The notes under the pieces are model-generated. The model made no database searches. It saw only the letters and a program-made list of their open reading frames with translations, and was not told the origin of the DNA. Below, piece after piece: positions 7,341-15,500 of a stretch of DNA of 50,436 bases. The DNA lies in NCBI GenBank assembly GCA_036703985.1, contig DATNQN010000144.1:1-50436 (forward strand). The letters run 5' to 3'. Positions within the stretch are counted from its first letter, which is position 1, and each line of letters opens with the position of its first letter. Made by a program: the position numbers and the translations under genes. The stretch comes from Leptolyngbyaceae cyanobacterium (lineage in GTDB: Bacteria > Cyanobacteriota > Cyanobacteriia > Cyanobacteriales > Aerosakkonemataceae).

Positions 7341-9578
7341 TCATGATGAAATGAGGATGAAATTTTGGCTGGATTCTAAAAAGCGCTGAATCGCTTCCCA
7401 CGCGATCGCACCTGAAGCTACCAGCAGCAGGATAGCATTCAATTGTTCGATTGGTACTTGGGGTTCAAGTTGCAAATCTACGATTCCTTCAACAGTTTTC
7501 ATCGCCTCATTCACCTGTCCCCCAAGGGTGCGGAGTTGCTCTAAGTCGGGACCGAAAATTTTGAGTGCGATCGCACTCCTAACTCCAGACAACACCTCAT
7601 CCATCCGGTGAGAGATAAAACCCCCAATATTAGGCGCTACTCCTGGTAATTTTTCAAATTCCTCCCGTAGCTTTTCAAGAGTCTCCTCCCGGTTTTTCAT
7701 TCCGGCTTCGCTTAACTCTATATCTAGATGTGCCACGTTGACTCCCGCTGCCTCAGCATCTCCTGGAGCGCGTCCCGAACGCAACTGTACGTAGGGAAAC
7801 CTGGGGTCATTCTTCAAGGCATCTTGAAGTGCCAAACCCGCGCTATTTGTAGCTTCCAGAGATACACCCGGATAGAGCATTAACATATTTACTAAAGTTT
7901 GCTCTTGAAACTCCGGTAAAAACACCTGTCCCAACGAGGGAACAATAACAATCGCTGCCACCAAACTAGCGACAGCAAGGCTCAAGATAATTCCAGAAAA
8001 ACGCATAGAAAACGTTAAAAGTGGATGATAAAGCCGCTTGAAAAATCTCGCTACCCAAGGTTCCTGTTCTGGTAAGTGACCGTGAGGCAGTAAGATAGCA
8101 CATAAAGCCGGAGTTACCGTCAAGGCTGTCAAACTAGAAGCGATAACTGCTGCTATATAGCCCAACCCCATTGGAATAAAAATGCTACCTTCTACGCCAG
8201 TCAAAACAAAAATTGGAGAGAAGACAACAAGGGTAATTATCGTGGCTCCGAATACCGAATCACGCACCTCCTGACAGCCTTCAAATACAATATCTAAAAC
8301 CGGACGCGGGTTAAGAGAGTATTTATTTAGCCGCAGGCAACGGTAAACATTTTCCGCGTCCACAATTGCATCATCAACGGCTGAACCAATTGCTACAGCT
8401 AACCCTCCTAACGTCATCGTATTCAATCCTTGTCCCAACCAATTTAGTAAGAGAATTCCTACCAGCAAAGATAAGGGAAGGGCAGTTAAACAAACAGCAA
8501 GGTTGCGCCAATTCATTAAAAACGGGATGAGGATAAGGGCAACGATAATGCTGCCTTCGATTAGAGCCTCCCTAACATTCTCAATTGAGGAATCGATGTA
8601 GTTTTCCTGACGGAATGTAGCGGTTACTTTGATATCTTTCGGTAAGCCTGCTCTCAGCTCTTTTATTGCCGCTTCAATCGCATGGGTGACAGTGGGAGTA
8701 TCGGCAAGAGGCTGTTTATTAACCATAACGATAACTGCCTTTTGACCGTTAAAGCTGCCGTCACCCCGTTTGAGTGCTGCACCGATTTGTACGTCAGCGA
8801 CATCTGCTATCTTAACGGGTGTCCCGTTACGGGCAGTAATTACGGATTTTGTTAGGTCTTCAATGGTTTCAATCCGCCCAATACCTCGAATTAACTTTTC
8901 TCGGTCAGGGGTGATTAAATAGCCACCAGGAGCATTGGCATTTGCGGCTTTTGTTGCTTCTACAACATCTTCTAGAGAAACATTAAAGGCTTTCAGTTTT
9001 TCTGGATCGACTAATACTTGATACTGGCGTACATCACCGCCATACGCCGTCACTTGACTAACGCCAGGAACAGCCAAGAGGCGGTTTGTCACTTGCCAGT
9101 CAACAATCCGCCGCACCTCCATTAAAGATGTTGTTTGGGAGGTGAAGGCATATTGGAGTACAGTGCCAACGGGGGAGCTAATCGGAGAAATTTGTGGCGT
9201 TTCAACGCCTTCAGGAAGCTTACTCGTCGCTTGCTGCAATCGCTCCGTTACTAACTGCCGAGCTTGATAAATATCGGTTCCCCAGTTAAAGATAACTTTG
9301 ACAGCAGAGATTCCCGCCGCACTCGAAGAACGTACCACCGTCACTCCTGGAGTACCATTAATCGCACTTTCAATCGGTAAAGTTACCAGGGATTCGACTT
9401 CTTCTGGAGCGAGTCCAGGTGCTTCTGCTTGAATTTCAACTTGGGGGGGTGCAAAGCTGGGGAAGACATCCAGCGGCATCTGGATGATGGTGCGAAATAT
9501 CCAAACAGTGACGACAATTGCACCGAGGATGACTAGCCAGCGTCGGGCGATCGCCCATTTGATAATAGTGCTTAGCAT
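7341..9578 (-). pseudogene. Heavy-metal RND efflux pump (CusA/CzcA type), truncated and fused to a CDF fragment
   Basis: Pumps of this family are about 1,040 residues with 12 membrane segments; this frame has 745. The N-terminal part is normal: TM1 (WLVILGAIVVTVWIF), porter domains, TM2-6 with the proton-relay region AVDDAIVDAENVYR, TM7, and the second porter loop to about residue 700. It then stops matching and continues NAILLLVASGAIAWEAIQRF, which resembles a transmembrane helix of CDF (CzcD) exporters, followed by a tail encoded by the regulator box of the next gene. TM8-12 are missing, so transport is unlikely. It lies 39 bases downstream of its adaptor gene and was presumably one operon with it. 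Confidence 0.85.
7344..7366 (-). promoter_or_regulatory. Direct-repeat regulator box 4
   Basis: The minus strand reads TTTCATCCTCATTTCATC, a perfect 7-base repeat at 11-base spacing. It precedes DUF2808 copy 3 and encodes the last residues of the RND/CDF fusion frame, which shows that the deletion joined the pump fragment to this promoter. Confidence 0.6.
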
Positions 9579-9617
9579 TTCAGGTATTAGCTATTAGTTA
9601 AGGGGATAATAGTTCAA

Positions 9618-11591
9618 CTAAGAGTGTGGCCCTTGATGCTTGTCATTCTCTTCAACACGATGCGTCGAGTGAGACACAGCCGGATGCTTGGAGTTGTTGA
9701 GATAAGGCTCTGTTTCATAGCTAGGAGGGTTGTAGTCTAAGTTGCCCACGGACAGAAGCCGACGCTGAGTGCGACGACTAGCCCAGGAAGCACCTGCTAT
9801 GAAAGTGCCAGTCGCGAGCGCTCCCCCGGCTGGGATGACCAACCACCAAGGCAACGGCAATCCACTCAAAGCAGAAGTGGTTGCCTTTTCTGTACCATGC
9901 TCGTCACCATGCTCGTCACCATGCTCGTGGCCTCCCGCTTTCGGCTTGCCTCCCCCCCGCAGAGATTGGGCATAAAGTTGAGGGACACGCTGGATAACAA
10001 TCAAATCCCCCTCGAATAAACCACTCTTAACCTCAACCATGTCCCTGGACGTTTGACCTAACGTGACTTCAACAGGCTGATAGGCATTGCCGTTTTCGAC
10101 ATAAACTGTTTTTTTGCCATTAGCCTCCACTACAGCTGAACTGGGAATAGCCAAAATAGCATTAGGTGTCTGGCTTGTTAGGACTTCCAGTTGGGCAAAC
10201 ATTCCCGGTTTCAGCACTCCGCCAGGGTTGTCCAGTTCGGCTTTCACTGGCACCACCCGCGTTTCGCCTCCCACCACCGACCCAATCGTGGCAATTTGTC
10301 CATTAAAGGTACGATTAGGCACAGAAGCAACCTTGACGCTCACCGCTTGGCCCGTTTTAACTTTGTCTAAATCTTTTTCATAGATATTCGCAGTGGCAAA
10401 AACGCGGCTGTCATTGACAATAGTCATTAGCTTGCCGCCCGCGTCCTCGAATGATTGACCGAGGGTGGCTTCTCGGTCGGCAACTTTACCAGAAATAGGG
10501 GCTGTTACCGTTACCAGCCCCTTGTCGTTGGCTTTTGTGCCCAATTGTTGCAGCCGAGTTTGATATGTGGCGTTACTCAGCTTGATACGGGATTGAGCTA
10601 CTTCAACAGCTGACTGAGCGCGTTTGAGTTGAGCTTCAGCTTCGATAACGTCCCGGCGTTGGTTTGCCCTAGTTAATTGCGCTTTAGCTTCTGCCAGTTT
10701 GCCTTCAGATTCGCGCAACTCCCGGAGTGGGAGATCCACCTCGGCGCGTTTGACTTCGGTTTCAGCTTGGAGAACATTCTGGCGGCTAGAAGCCTTAACC
10801 ACTTGGCTGCGTGCTTCTGCTAGGCGAGCTTGTGATTCGAGCATCTGCCGTCGTGGGAGCGCTCCCTTATCGACCAGAAATTTATCTCGGTCATACTGTT
10901 CCTGAGCGACTGCCAGTTCGGTTTGGGCTTGTGATATCTCGGCTTGTGCTATTTGAACCTGACGCTGATAGTTTTCTTGAGCTACTTTTAAGACTGCTTT
11001 GCGATCCACCAAAGCTTTGTCTCGGTCATACTGTTTCTGAGCAGCTGCCACTTGGGTTTTTGCTTGTGCTATCTCAGCTTCTGCTATGGTTTGCTGACGC
11101 TCATAGTTTTGTTGAGCTAGTTTTAAATCTGCTTGAGCCTGCTTACGATCTGCTTCCCCCTCGGCTCGTTTTTCCTCGGATGTAACGCGCAGTTCAACGA
11201 GACCAGAACTAGATAAAACGGCGACGGGTTGACCTGCTGTTACGGATGCTCCGGGTTGTACAAGAAGCTCGACCACTTTAGTTTCTGAAATTGGCGTAGT
11301 AACTTCCACTTGCTTGCTGGGCAAGGTTTCAATTTGACCTGTGGTTTTAATGCCAATCGCTAGCTGCTGCCGTTTAACAGGCTCAACTTTAATTCCTAAC
11401 CGTTTGGCGGTTTCTGCATCGACTTGGATAGAACCAGTTGGTTCGCTTCCGCCTTGAAATTCACTTGCACCACTGTGATCGTGTCCAGCACCTGCTAATA
11501 CAGCTGTAGGAGCGCTTAGCAGCAGGCTCAGCATTGCTAGGGAAACACAATGGAGTGGTGTAGAAGATTGAGAGCGGTTACAGATTCTCAT
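9618..11591 (-). CDS. RND efflux periplasmic adaptor (HlyD/CusB type), metal-binding
   Basis: The 657-residue membrane-fusion protein would link the RND pump to an outer-membrane channel. It has an export signal (about 15-34), a His-rich N-terminus (GAGHDHSG), a barrel-sandwich hybrid start (VTTPISETKVVELLVQPGASV) and an unusually long alpha-hairpin. The hairpin shows two repeats beginning with YDRDKALVD and YDRDKFLVDKG. The second lipoyl half (VTVTAPISGKVADREATLGQ) and beta-barrel domains follow. The C-terminus adds a His/Asp/Glu motif (GGHEHGDEHGDEHG), a transmembrane helix (LPWWLVIPAGGALATGTF) and a His-rich tail. The extra helix and tails are unusual. The protein appears intact although its pump is truncated. 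A regulator box lies about 160 bases upstream. Confidence 0.9.
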   Translation of the reverse strand: MRICNRSQSSTPLHCVSLAMLSLLLSAPTAVLAGAGHDHSGASEFQGGSEPTGSIQVDAETAKRLGIKVEPVKRQQLAIGIKTTGQIETLPSKQVEVTTPISETKVVELLVQPGASVTAGQPVAVLSSSGLVELRVTSEEKRAEGEADRKQAQADLKLAQQNYERQQTIAEAEIAQAKTQVAAAQKQYDRDKALVDRKAVLKVAQENYQRQVQIAQAEISQAQTELAVAQEQYDRDKFLVDKGALPRRQMLESQARLAEARSQVVKASSRQNVLQAETEVKRAEVDLPLRELRESEGKLAEAKAQLTRANQRRDVIEAEAQLKRAQSAVEVAQSRIKLSNATYQTRLQQLGTKANDKGLVTVTAPISGKVADREATLGQSFEDAGGKLMTIVNDSRVFATANIYEKDLDKVKTGQAVSVKVASVPNRTFNGQIATIGSVVGGETRVVPVKAELDNPGGVLKPGMFAQLEVLTSQTPNAILAIPSSAVVEANGKKTVYVENGNAYQPVEVTLGQTSRDMVEVKSGLFEGDLIVIQRVPQLYAQSLRGGGKPKAGGHEHGDEHGDEHGTEKATTSALSGLPLPWWLVIPAGGALATGTFIAGASWASRRTQRRLLSVGNLDYNPPSYETEPYLNNSKHPAVSHSTHRVEENDKHQGPHS

Positions 11592-11750
11592 CGCTAAGAG
11601 TGTCCTGGAGTCAATAGAGGAGAGTTGCGCTTGAATGTTGACATTTTGAGCGGAAAGCTATATTGCCAGTTTTTCTGAAGTTAGCCATGTCACTCCTACA
11701 AATCTCTTAGATAGCGTTACTGGCACTAACTACTCAGTTTTTCATACCCA

Positions 11751-11774
11751 AGTGAAATGAGGGTGAAATTTTTT
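11751..11774 (-). promoter_or_regulatory. Direct-repeat regulator box 5
   Basis: The minus strand reads TTTCACCCTCATTTCACT, two TTTCAC cores 11 bases apart. It lies about 160 bases upstream of the RND adaptor and matches boxes 1-4, so the efflux operon and the DUF2808 genes probably share one response regulator. Confidence 0.55.
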
Positions 11775-11972
11775 AGAAAGTAGAGATTACATAAAAGCGA
11801 TTTCTTTAAAGCTATTAACAGAAAGCAGAAAATTTTATACAATGTCCGCAAAATTTATGAGCTTGAATGACAGAATATTCAATCACTGATGTCTCAATAA
11901 GGCAATAAAAAATAGTTAATAGATTTCTTATATAAATTATGTATTAGGAAATAATCCCACAGATGACTACAA

Positions 11973-12152
11973 ATTAGAACAGTCGTTGCTGGAGCAATAT
12001 GGGGGCCGATTTTAGCGGGAGTTTATAGTATAATTGGTGGCTTTATAGGAAGTTTAGTCGCTTACTTTTTGGGACGTACTTTGGGTCGTTCAGCTATCAA
12101 AGCTTTGACTGGAAAAGCTTTTGTTCTTCAATCCACAAAGCATTACGATTGA
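11973..12152 (+). pseudogene. TVP38/TMEM64 (VTT-domain) membrane protein remnant
   Basis: A frame without a start reads IRTVVAGAIWGPILAGVYSI followed by GGFIGSLVAYFLGRTLGRSA and IKALTGKA, then an unrelated tail and a stop. The G-x-x-x-G-rich segment with the AYFLGR turn is the hallmark of the VTT/SNARE-associated family, which often accompanies metal-resistance genes. The N-terminal third and C-terminal half are gone. It is the only recognisable coding trace in the 730-base stretch 11592-12322, apart from box 5 and a small minus-strand frame at 12097-12225. Confidence 0.65.
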
Positions 12153-12225
12153 ACATGACTTGGTAGCTTTGCCAAAACGATAATAATCCGATTACAATAA
12201 ATCCGACTCCGAGCGGCAGTTGCAT
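12097..12225 (-). CDS. Possible 42-residue membrane peptide
   Basis: The frame runs from an ATG at 12225 and encodes one hydrophobic helix (QLPLGVGFIVIGLLSFW) followed by a polar tail. Its last third overlaps the antisense of the VTT remnant, so it is probably the start of a truncated gene joined to foreign sequence. I do not recognise the family. Confidence 0.25.
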   Translation of the reverse strand: MQLPLGVGFIVIGLLSFWQSYQVMFNRNALWIEEQKLFQSKL

Positions 12226-12322
12226 AAATTCATTTACCTACAGGTATCTTCATTTAACATTTAAATGCTTCCTGATAAGGCTGCTTTTTGCTTCCATGCC
12301 TCGAATATCAATGTTGAGGATG

Positions 12323-12796
12323 TTATTTAACAACTGTTGAGCTGGTCATGTTTCTATCGGTATTGTTTTCTTGCTCAATAAGCCTACAAATTGTGCTACC
12401 ACAGATTCCATTATTCGGTATGGTTGATGAATCTTCGAGCAATGCCTCAATCTTTGAATACCGATTAGCTAATTCCTCACGGAATTCAATCATTTCCTGG
12501 ATACGGTAATCCAGCTCATCTAAATGCTGCTTCACCATTGTCTTAAGGCTTGCACAGGGGGGGACACCTTGGACGCTGATGTCAATGAGCTTTTTGATCT
12601 CATCAAGGGAAAGCCCAAAGTGCTTGGCTTTCTGGATAAACCGCAGACGCTCTTTAGCTTCTTCCGAATAGACGCGATATTGCGACTGTGTTCGTAATGG
12701 TGGGTTGAGCAGTCCCAAGCGTTCGTAATAGCGAATGGTCGGAACGGGGACACCTAGCTGACGGCTTAACTCGCTGATGAACAATCCTTGCTTCAA
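12323..12796 (-). CDS. MerR-family heavy-metal-responsive regulator
   Basis: This 157-residue regulator twists the DNA between unusually spaced -35 and -10 boxes to activate transcription on metal binding. The winged helix is at the N-terminus (ISELSRQLGVPVPTIRYYER then GLL, and YRVYSEEAKERLRFI), followed by the dimerisation coiled coil (MVKQHLDELDYRIQEMIEF). Cys81, just before the dimer helix, and Cys132 and Cys137 near the C-terminus are the likely metal ligands, an arrangement like MerR, CadR and PbrR. The ligand could be Hg, Cd, Pb or Zn. It lies 54 bases downstream of the thioredoxin-like gene, and both probably share the promoter at 13158-13188. Confidence 0.88.
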   Translation of the reverse strand: MKQGLFISELSRQLGVPVPTIRYYERLGLLNPPLRTQSQYRVYSEEAKERLRFIQKAKHFGLSLDEIKKLIDISVQGVPPCASLKTMVKQHLDELDYRIQEMIEFREELANRYSKIEALLEDSSTIPNNGICGSTICRLIEQENNTDRNMTSSTVVK

Positions 12797-12850
12797 TTTC
12801 TTACCACCTCTTTAATTCAGCAGGGGGAGTTGCCCTCCCCCTTAAGGAAT

Positions 12851-13126
12851 TTATCCTTGCCCAATGCCAGCAGCAACGAGCAATTCGCGGGATACTGGCT
12901 GCTGATTCTGGCAGCACTCAGCAAGTTTGCCATCTACAACAACAGCAGGGACGCGGTTAATGCCGTACTGGTTTGCTTTCTCACGGCACTCATTGGTGGC
13001 ACACCCTTCACGCAGATCGTAAACCTGCACCTCGCAGTTAGTACAGACTAACTCCCTCACCAACTTAACGGTTTCATCGCACAAGGGACACCCAGCCGTG
13101 AAAACTTCAACTAGACGTTTTGCCAT
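12851..13126 (-). CDS. Cysteine-rich thioredoxin-like protein
   Basis: This 91-residue protein has a thioredoxin/glutaredoxin fold: strand LVEVFTAG, active-site CPLC at 13-16, and the cis-proline segment VPAVVVDGK. Further cysteines (CTNC, CATNEC, ECC) are many for such a small protein and suggest soft-metal binding or metal-linked redox work. It is first in a two-gene unit with the MerR regulator and has a MerR-type promoter in front. A role in metal detoxification is therefore likely, but its substrate is unknown. Confidence 0.8.
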   Translation of the reverse strand: MAKRLVEVFTAGCPLCDETVKLVRELVCTNCEVQVYDLREGCATNECREKANQYGINRVPAVVVDGKLAECCQNQQPVSRELLVAAGIGQG

Positions 13127-13157
13127 CTCAAACCTCTCTTTCAGAGTTCTGAGATCA

Positions 13158-13188
13158 GCCTAAACCCTGAACCTGACTTCAATGTCAA
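13158..13188 (-). promoter_or_regulatory. MerR-type promoter with 19-base spacer and dyad
   Basis: On the minus strand, the -35 box TTGACA (13188-13183) and the -10 box TTAGGC (13163-13158) are exactly 19 bases apart, the over-long spacing typical of MerR-activated promoters. The spacer holds an imperfect dyad, TTGAAGTCAGGTTCA. It points into the thioredoxin-like/merR unit. Confidence 0.75.
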
Positions 13189-13247
13189 GGGGTATTTTAC
13201 AGCCAGGTCGCCAATTCCTATTTCCGTGGAAACCGAGCGAGAAAAGC

Positions 13248-13624
13248 TTATTTGCCTAAACCAGAGTTCACCTCAAGGACTCTATTGGCTAGTTCGATGG
13301 TCTGCTTGGCTGCTTGTTCCTTGCGTTCGCTATAGCGGTCTGTCAGGTAATCAACTTGGTCACGCAGAAGCAGCGTAAACTTATAAAGTTCTTCCATGAC
13401 ATCAATCACGCGATCGCGATAAGGGGAATCCTTCATGGTTCCGTCTTCGTTGAACTCGTTGTAAGCTTTAGCAACAGAAGACTGATTGGGAATGGTAAAC
13501 ATTCGCATCCAGCGCCCTAGAATTCGATAATCCTTGCGGCTTTTTCAGCCAGCAGTCGGCTGTAGGAACGCTCTCGCAGAGAACCATATAGGAATAGGAT
13601 TCTGGGTTTGGGATCAAAAGTCAT
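13248..13624 (-). pseudogene. arsH: arsH (arsenical resistance flavoprotein) with internal deletion
   Basis: ArsH is an NADPH-dependent FMN reductase of about 230 residues that oxidises organoarsenicals. Here the N-terminus is present from the ATG at 13624 ([20 protein letters not shown] then [13 protein letters not shown]). A TAG follows, and in a shifted frame the C-terminus resumes at [14 protein letters not shown] and runs to [11 protein letters not shown] and the natural end. About 100 codons of the flavin-binding core are missing. The 86-codon C-terminal frame from 13508 might be translated but cannot be active. Confidence 0.85.
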
Positions 13625-13637
13625 TGTGCAACAAAAG

Positions 13638-13835
13638 TTAAGTTATGGGTAGACATGATTGAGTATTAATATTTAACTTGCCGATCACCAGCCTTAAGAT
13701 CGGGCTAGTTGAGCTATTTTTCCTGAACTGAAGCATTACAGGTACCGTGATCAGGGAAGTGCTACCAGTGATTACACTAATAATGCTTGCTAGTAAGAAA
13801 ACCGTAGCAAGGTTGAGGATTTGGATAACCGCCAT
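13638..13835 (-). pseudogene. TauE/SafE-type sulfite/anion exporter, N-terminal fragment
   Basis: Residues 1-37 read MAVIQILNLATVFLLASIIS, then VITGSTSLITVPVMLQF, matching the first helix and turn of TauE/SafE permeases with the G-x-x-S/G-x-x-x-VP motif. The remaining 28 residues are unrelated and polar, so the gene is cut off after one of about eight membrane helices. It lies between other resistance-gene remnants. The 250 bases upstream (13836-14082) contain only a 26-codon frame that I do not recognise. Confidence 0.55.
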
Positions 13836-14082
13836 GAAAAATATTGTTTTGAAGTGCCAAAGAATTTATACCACAGATAGCCATGACTTATCCTCCTGCT
13901 AACTCTCGCAAAAAGGTGCTTTGGGCTTCTCGTACACCCAGCTCAATTTGCACCCTCATGTGTGTCATCGTTCATGCTCCAGAACGAATGAATTGAGTTT
14001 GTCTTTGAAAAGTGCGAGCTGTGAGGTGGATTCGGAAGTCTGTCCTCTCAGAATAGTAAGGGTCTTTCTGAAGGGGAGACAA

Positions 14083-14361
14083 CTATAGCGCCAAGGTAGA
14101 CTGGATAAGCTTTTCGGCGCGGCGACCGCGTTGATAATAAGGGCGTTTATGAGGAATTAAAGACATCAATTGAGCAGTTTGTTCAGACAACAAAGCCAAA
14201 GATTCCACCCAGAATATGTGTCCCGACCCTGCCAAAAGTGAAAGACTGCGGCTCCACAATCCAACTCCAATTTCGGCTAGAAAAAGGATAATTCGCAGTC
14301 CCAGAACAATCCAAAGTAACTGCGACTTTTTTCTACGTTGTGTCATTTCTGTACTACTCAA
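14083..14361 (-). pseudogene. CDF (CzcD-type) cation exporter, N-terminal fragment
   Basis: The 92-residue frame matches the start of cation diffusion facilitators: TM1 (LLWIVLGLRIILFLAEIGVG) and the conserved SLSLLAGSGHIFWVESLALL, where active members have a metal-binding D-x-x-x-D or H-x-x-x-D pair. It ends near the RRAE loop that precedes TM3. The next part of a CDF protein (LNAILLLVASGAIAWEAIQRF) appears 6.6 kb away, fused to the RND gene. Active-site residues look degraded. Confidence 0.6.
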
Positions 14362-14505
14362 AAGAGATATTTACTTTCACAGTTAGGGGAATCTTTGCTT
14401 GAGACATAACGATTCTTCTGTTTTCTTCAGACTCACTTTATTCGCAAAGAAGCTACGCCAACCCGATTATAAAAGTTGGTAACGAACGGCTGAAATATCT
14501 AGGTA

Positions 14506-15435
14506 TTAACTTCCACCAAATGCTGAATTTTTAAAGTTACGCGCTCCTGTGTAGCCAGACATCTGGGCTAATTTCTCCAAAAATTGCGTACCCGAAACGG
14601 ATTGACCGTTAATCACCCAGGTTGGATAACTCGCGACTTTAGCCGCTTGGCACAAATTCGGTTGAGGATTTTTTCCTTTGGGGTCGCATTCAATATAGTC
14701 GATTTGTTTGAACGCTTCCTTACCAAAAAGTTGTTTTTGGTCGTGACAGTGAGAACACCAGAACGCTCCGTACATCTTAGCTCCCACTTGTTTTAAATGA
14801 GCTACCAGAGCAATTTCTGCCTCACCTGAAGTAGTAGTAATTGGTAAACCAGTTTCTCCGAGAACTGAGCGGTTGGCAATATTGGGGTTTTTAATATTGG
14901 CGTAAACTCCCAACGTACCAACCAGCACAATTATGCTTACCAAAAATCCGATAAAAAATAGTTGTCCGATGTCTTGCCAATCCCGTCCGACGATCGCCAA
15001 AATAAACAGGATAGCTGAAAATAAAGCAGAGGCAATGCAGTATGTGCAAACTGCTTTAATCTCAAATGCCAGCAAATACATCAAGTAGCCGCTAAACACC
15101 ATCATGGCAGTGCCGCCCAGAAATAACAGCAATCCTGTCCAACTTTCTAACTTGGAGCGGAGTTCATGATTGCCTTTAATTAGTAGAGGAGCGATCGCAA
15201 AAACGACCATGCTGGCGTAGGCAAGAAACCCAAATAACGCCAGTGGTAAGCCAAAAACGGTAGCATAGGGGCTGGATAGCACGATATCACAGCCTTTTGT
15301 CGGGCAAGCTGCCTCATTACCAGTAAATTTGGTGTACGTCAGATAGGCAGTTACAACCGCTCCAACCGTAGCAATCCCTGCCATAATGGGGCGTGACCAG
15401 CGATGAATCCAAGGAGTAGAACGTTTACGAGTCAT
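14506..15435 (-). CDS. VKOR-thioredoxin fusion (disulfide-forming membrane enzyme)
   Basis: This 309-residue bacterial vitamin K epoxide reductase homologue reoxidises a fused thioredoxin-like domain using quinone, and so drives disulfide formation outside the cytoplasm. Four to five helices carry the loop cysteines C44 and C49 (ACPTKGC) and the active CTYC at 130-133. A further helix leads to an exported thioredoxin domain with WCSHC (C227/C230) and the cis-Pro segment VASYPTWVING. All key cysteines are present. It lies 65 bases downstream of ziaA and may be co-transcribed with it. It could help fold exported metal-handling proteins (inference). Confidence 0.9.
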   Translation of the reverse strand: MTRKRSTPWIHRWSRPIMAGIATVGAVVTAYLTYTKFTGNEAACPTKGCDIVLSSPYATVFGLPLALFGFLAYASMVVFAIAPLLIKGNHELRSKLESWTGLLLFLGGTAMMVFSGYLMYLLAFEIKAVCTYCIASALFSAILFILAIVGRDWQDIGQLFFIGFLVSIIVLVGTLGVYANIKNPNIANRSVLGETGLPITTTSGEAEIALVAHLKQVGAKMYGAFWCSHCHDQKQLFGKEAFKQIDYIECDPKGKNPQPNLCQAAKVASYPTWVINGQSVSGTQFLEKLAQMSGYTGARNFKNSAFGGS

Positions 15436-15500
15436 AAATTCCAGTCAATTGAAATAGCAGTTTTTCAGACGAATACTGATTCAGAGTTCAGATAAACTTC

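Noticed and set aside
9769-11185. Plus-strand ORFs within the adaptor gene
   Set aside because: They are shadows of the coiled-coil coding sequence, which has a strong periodic codon pattern on the minus strand.
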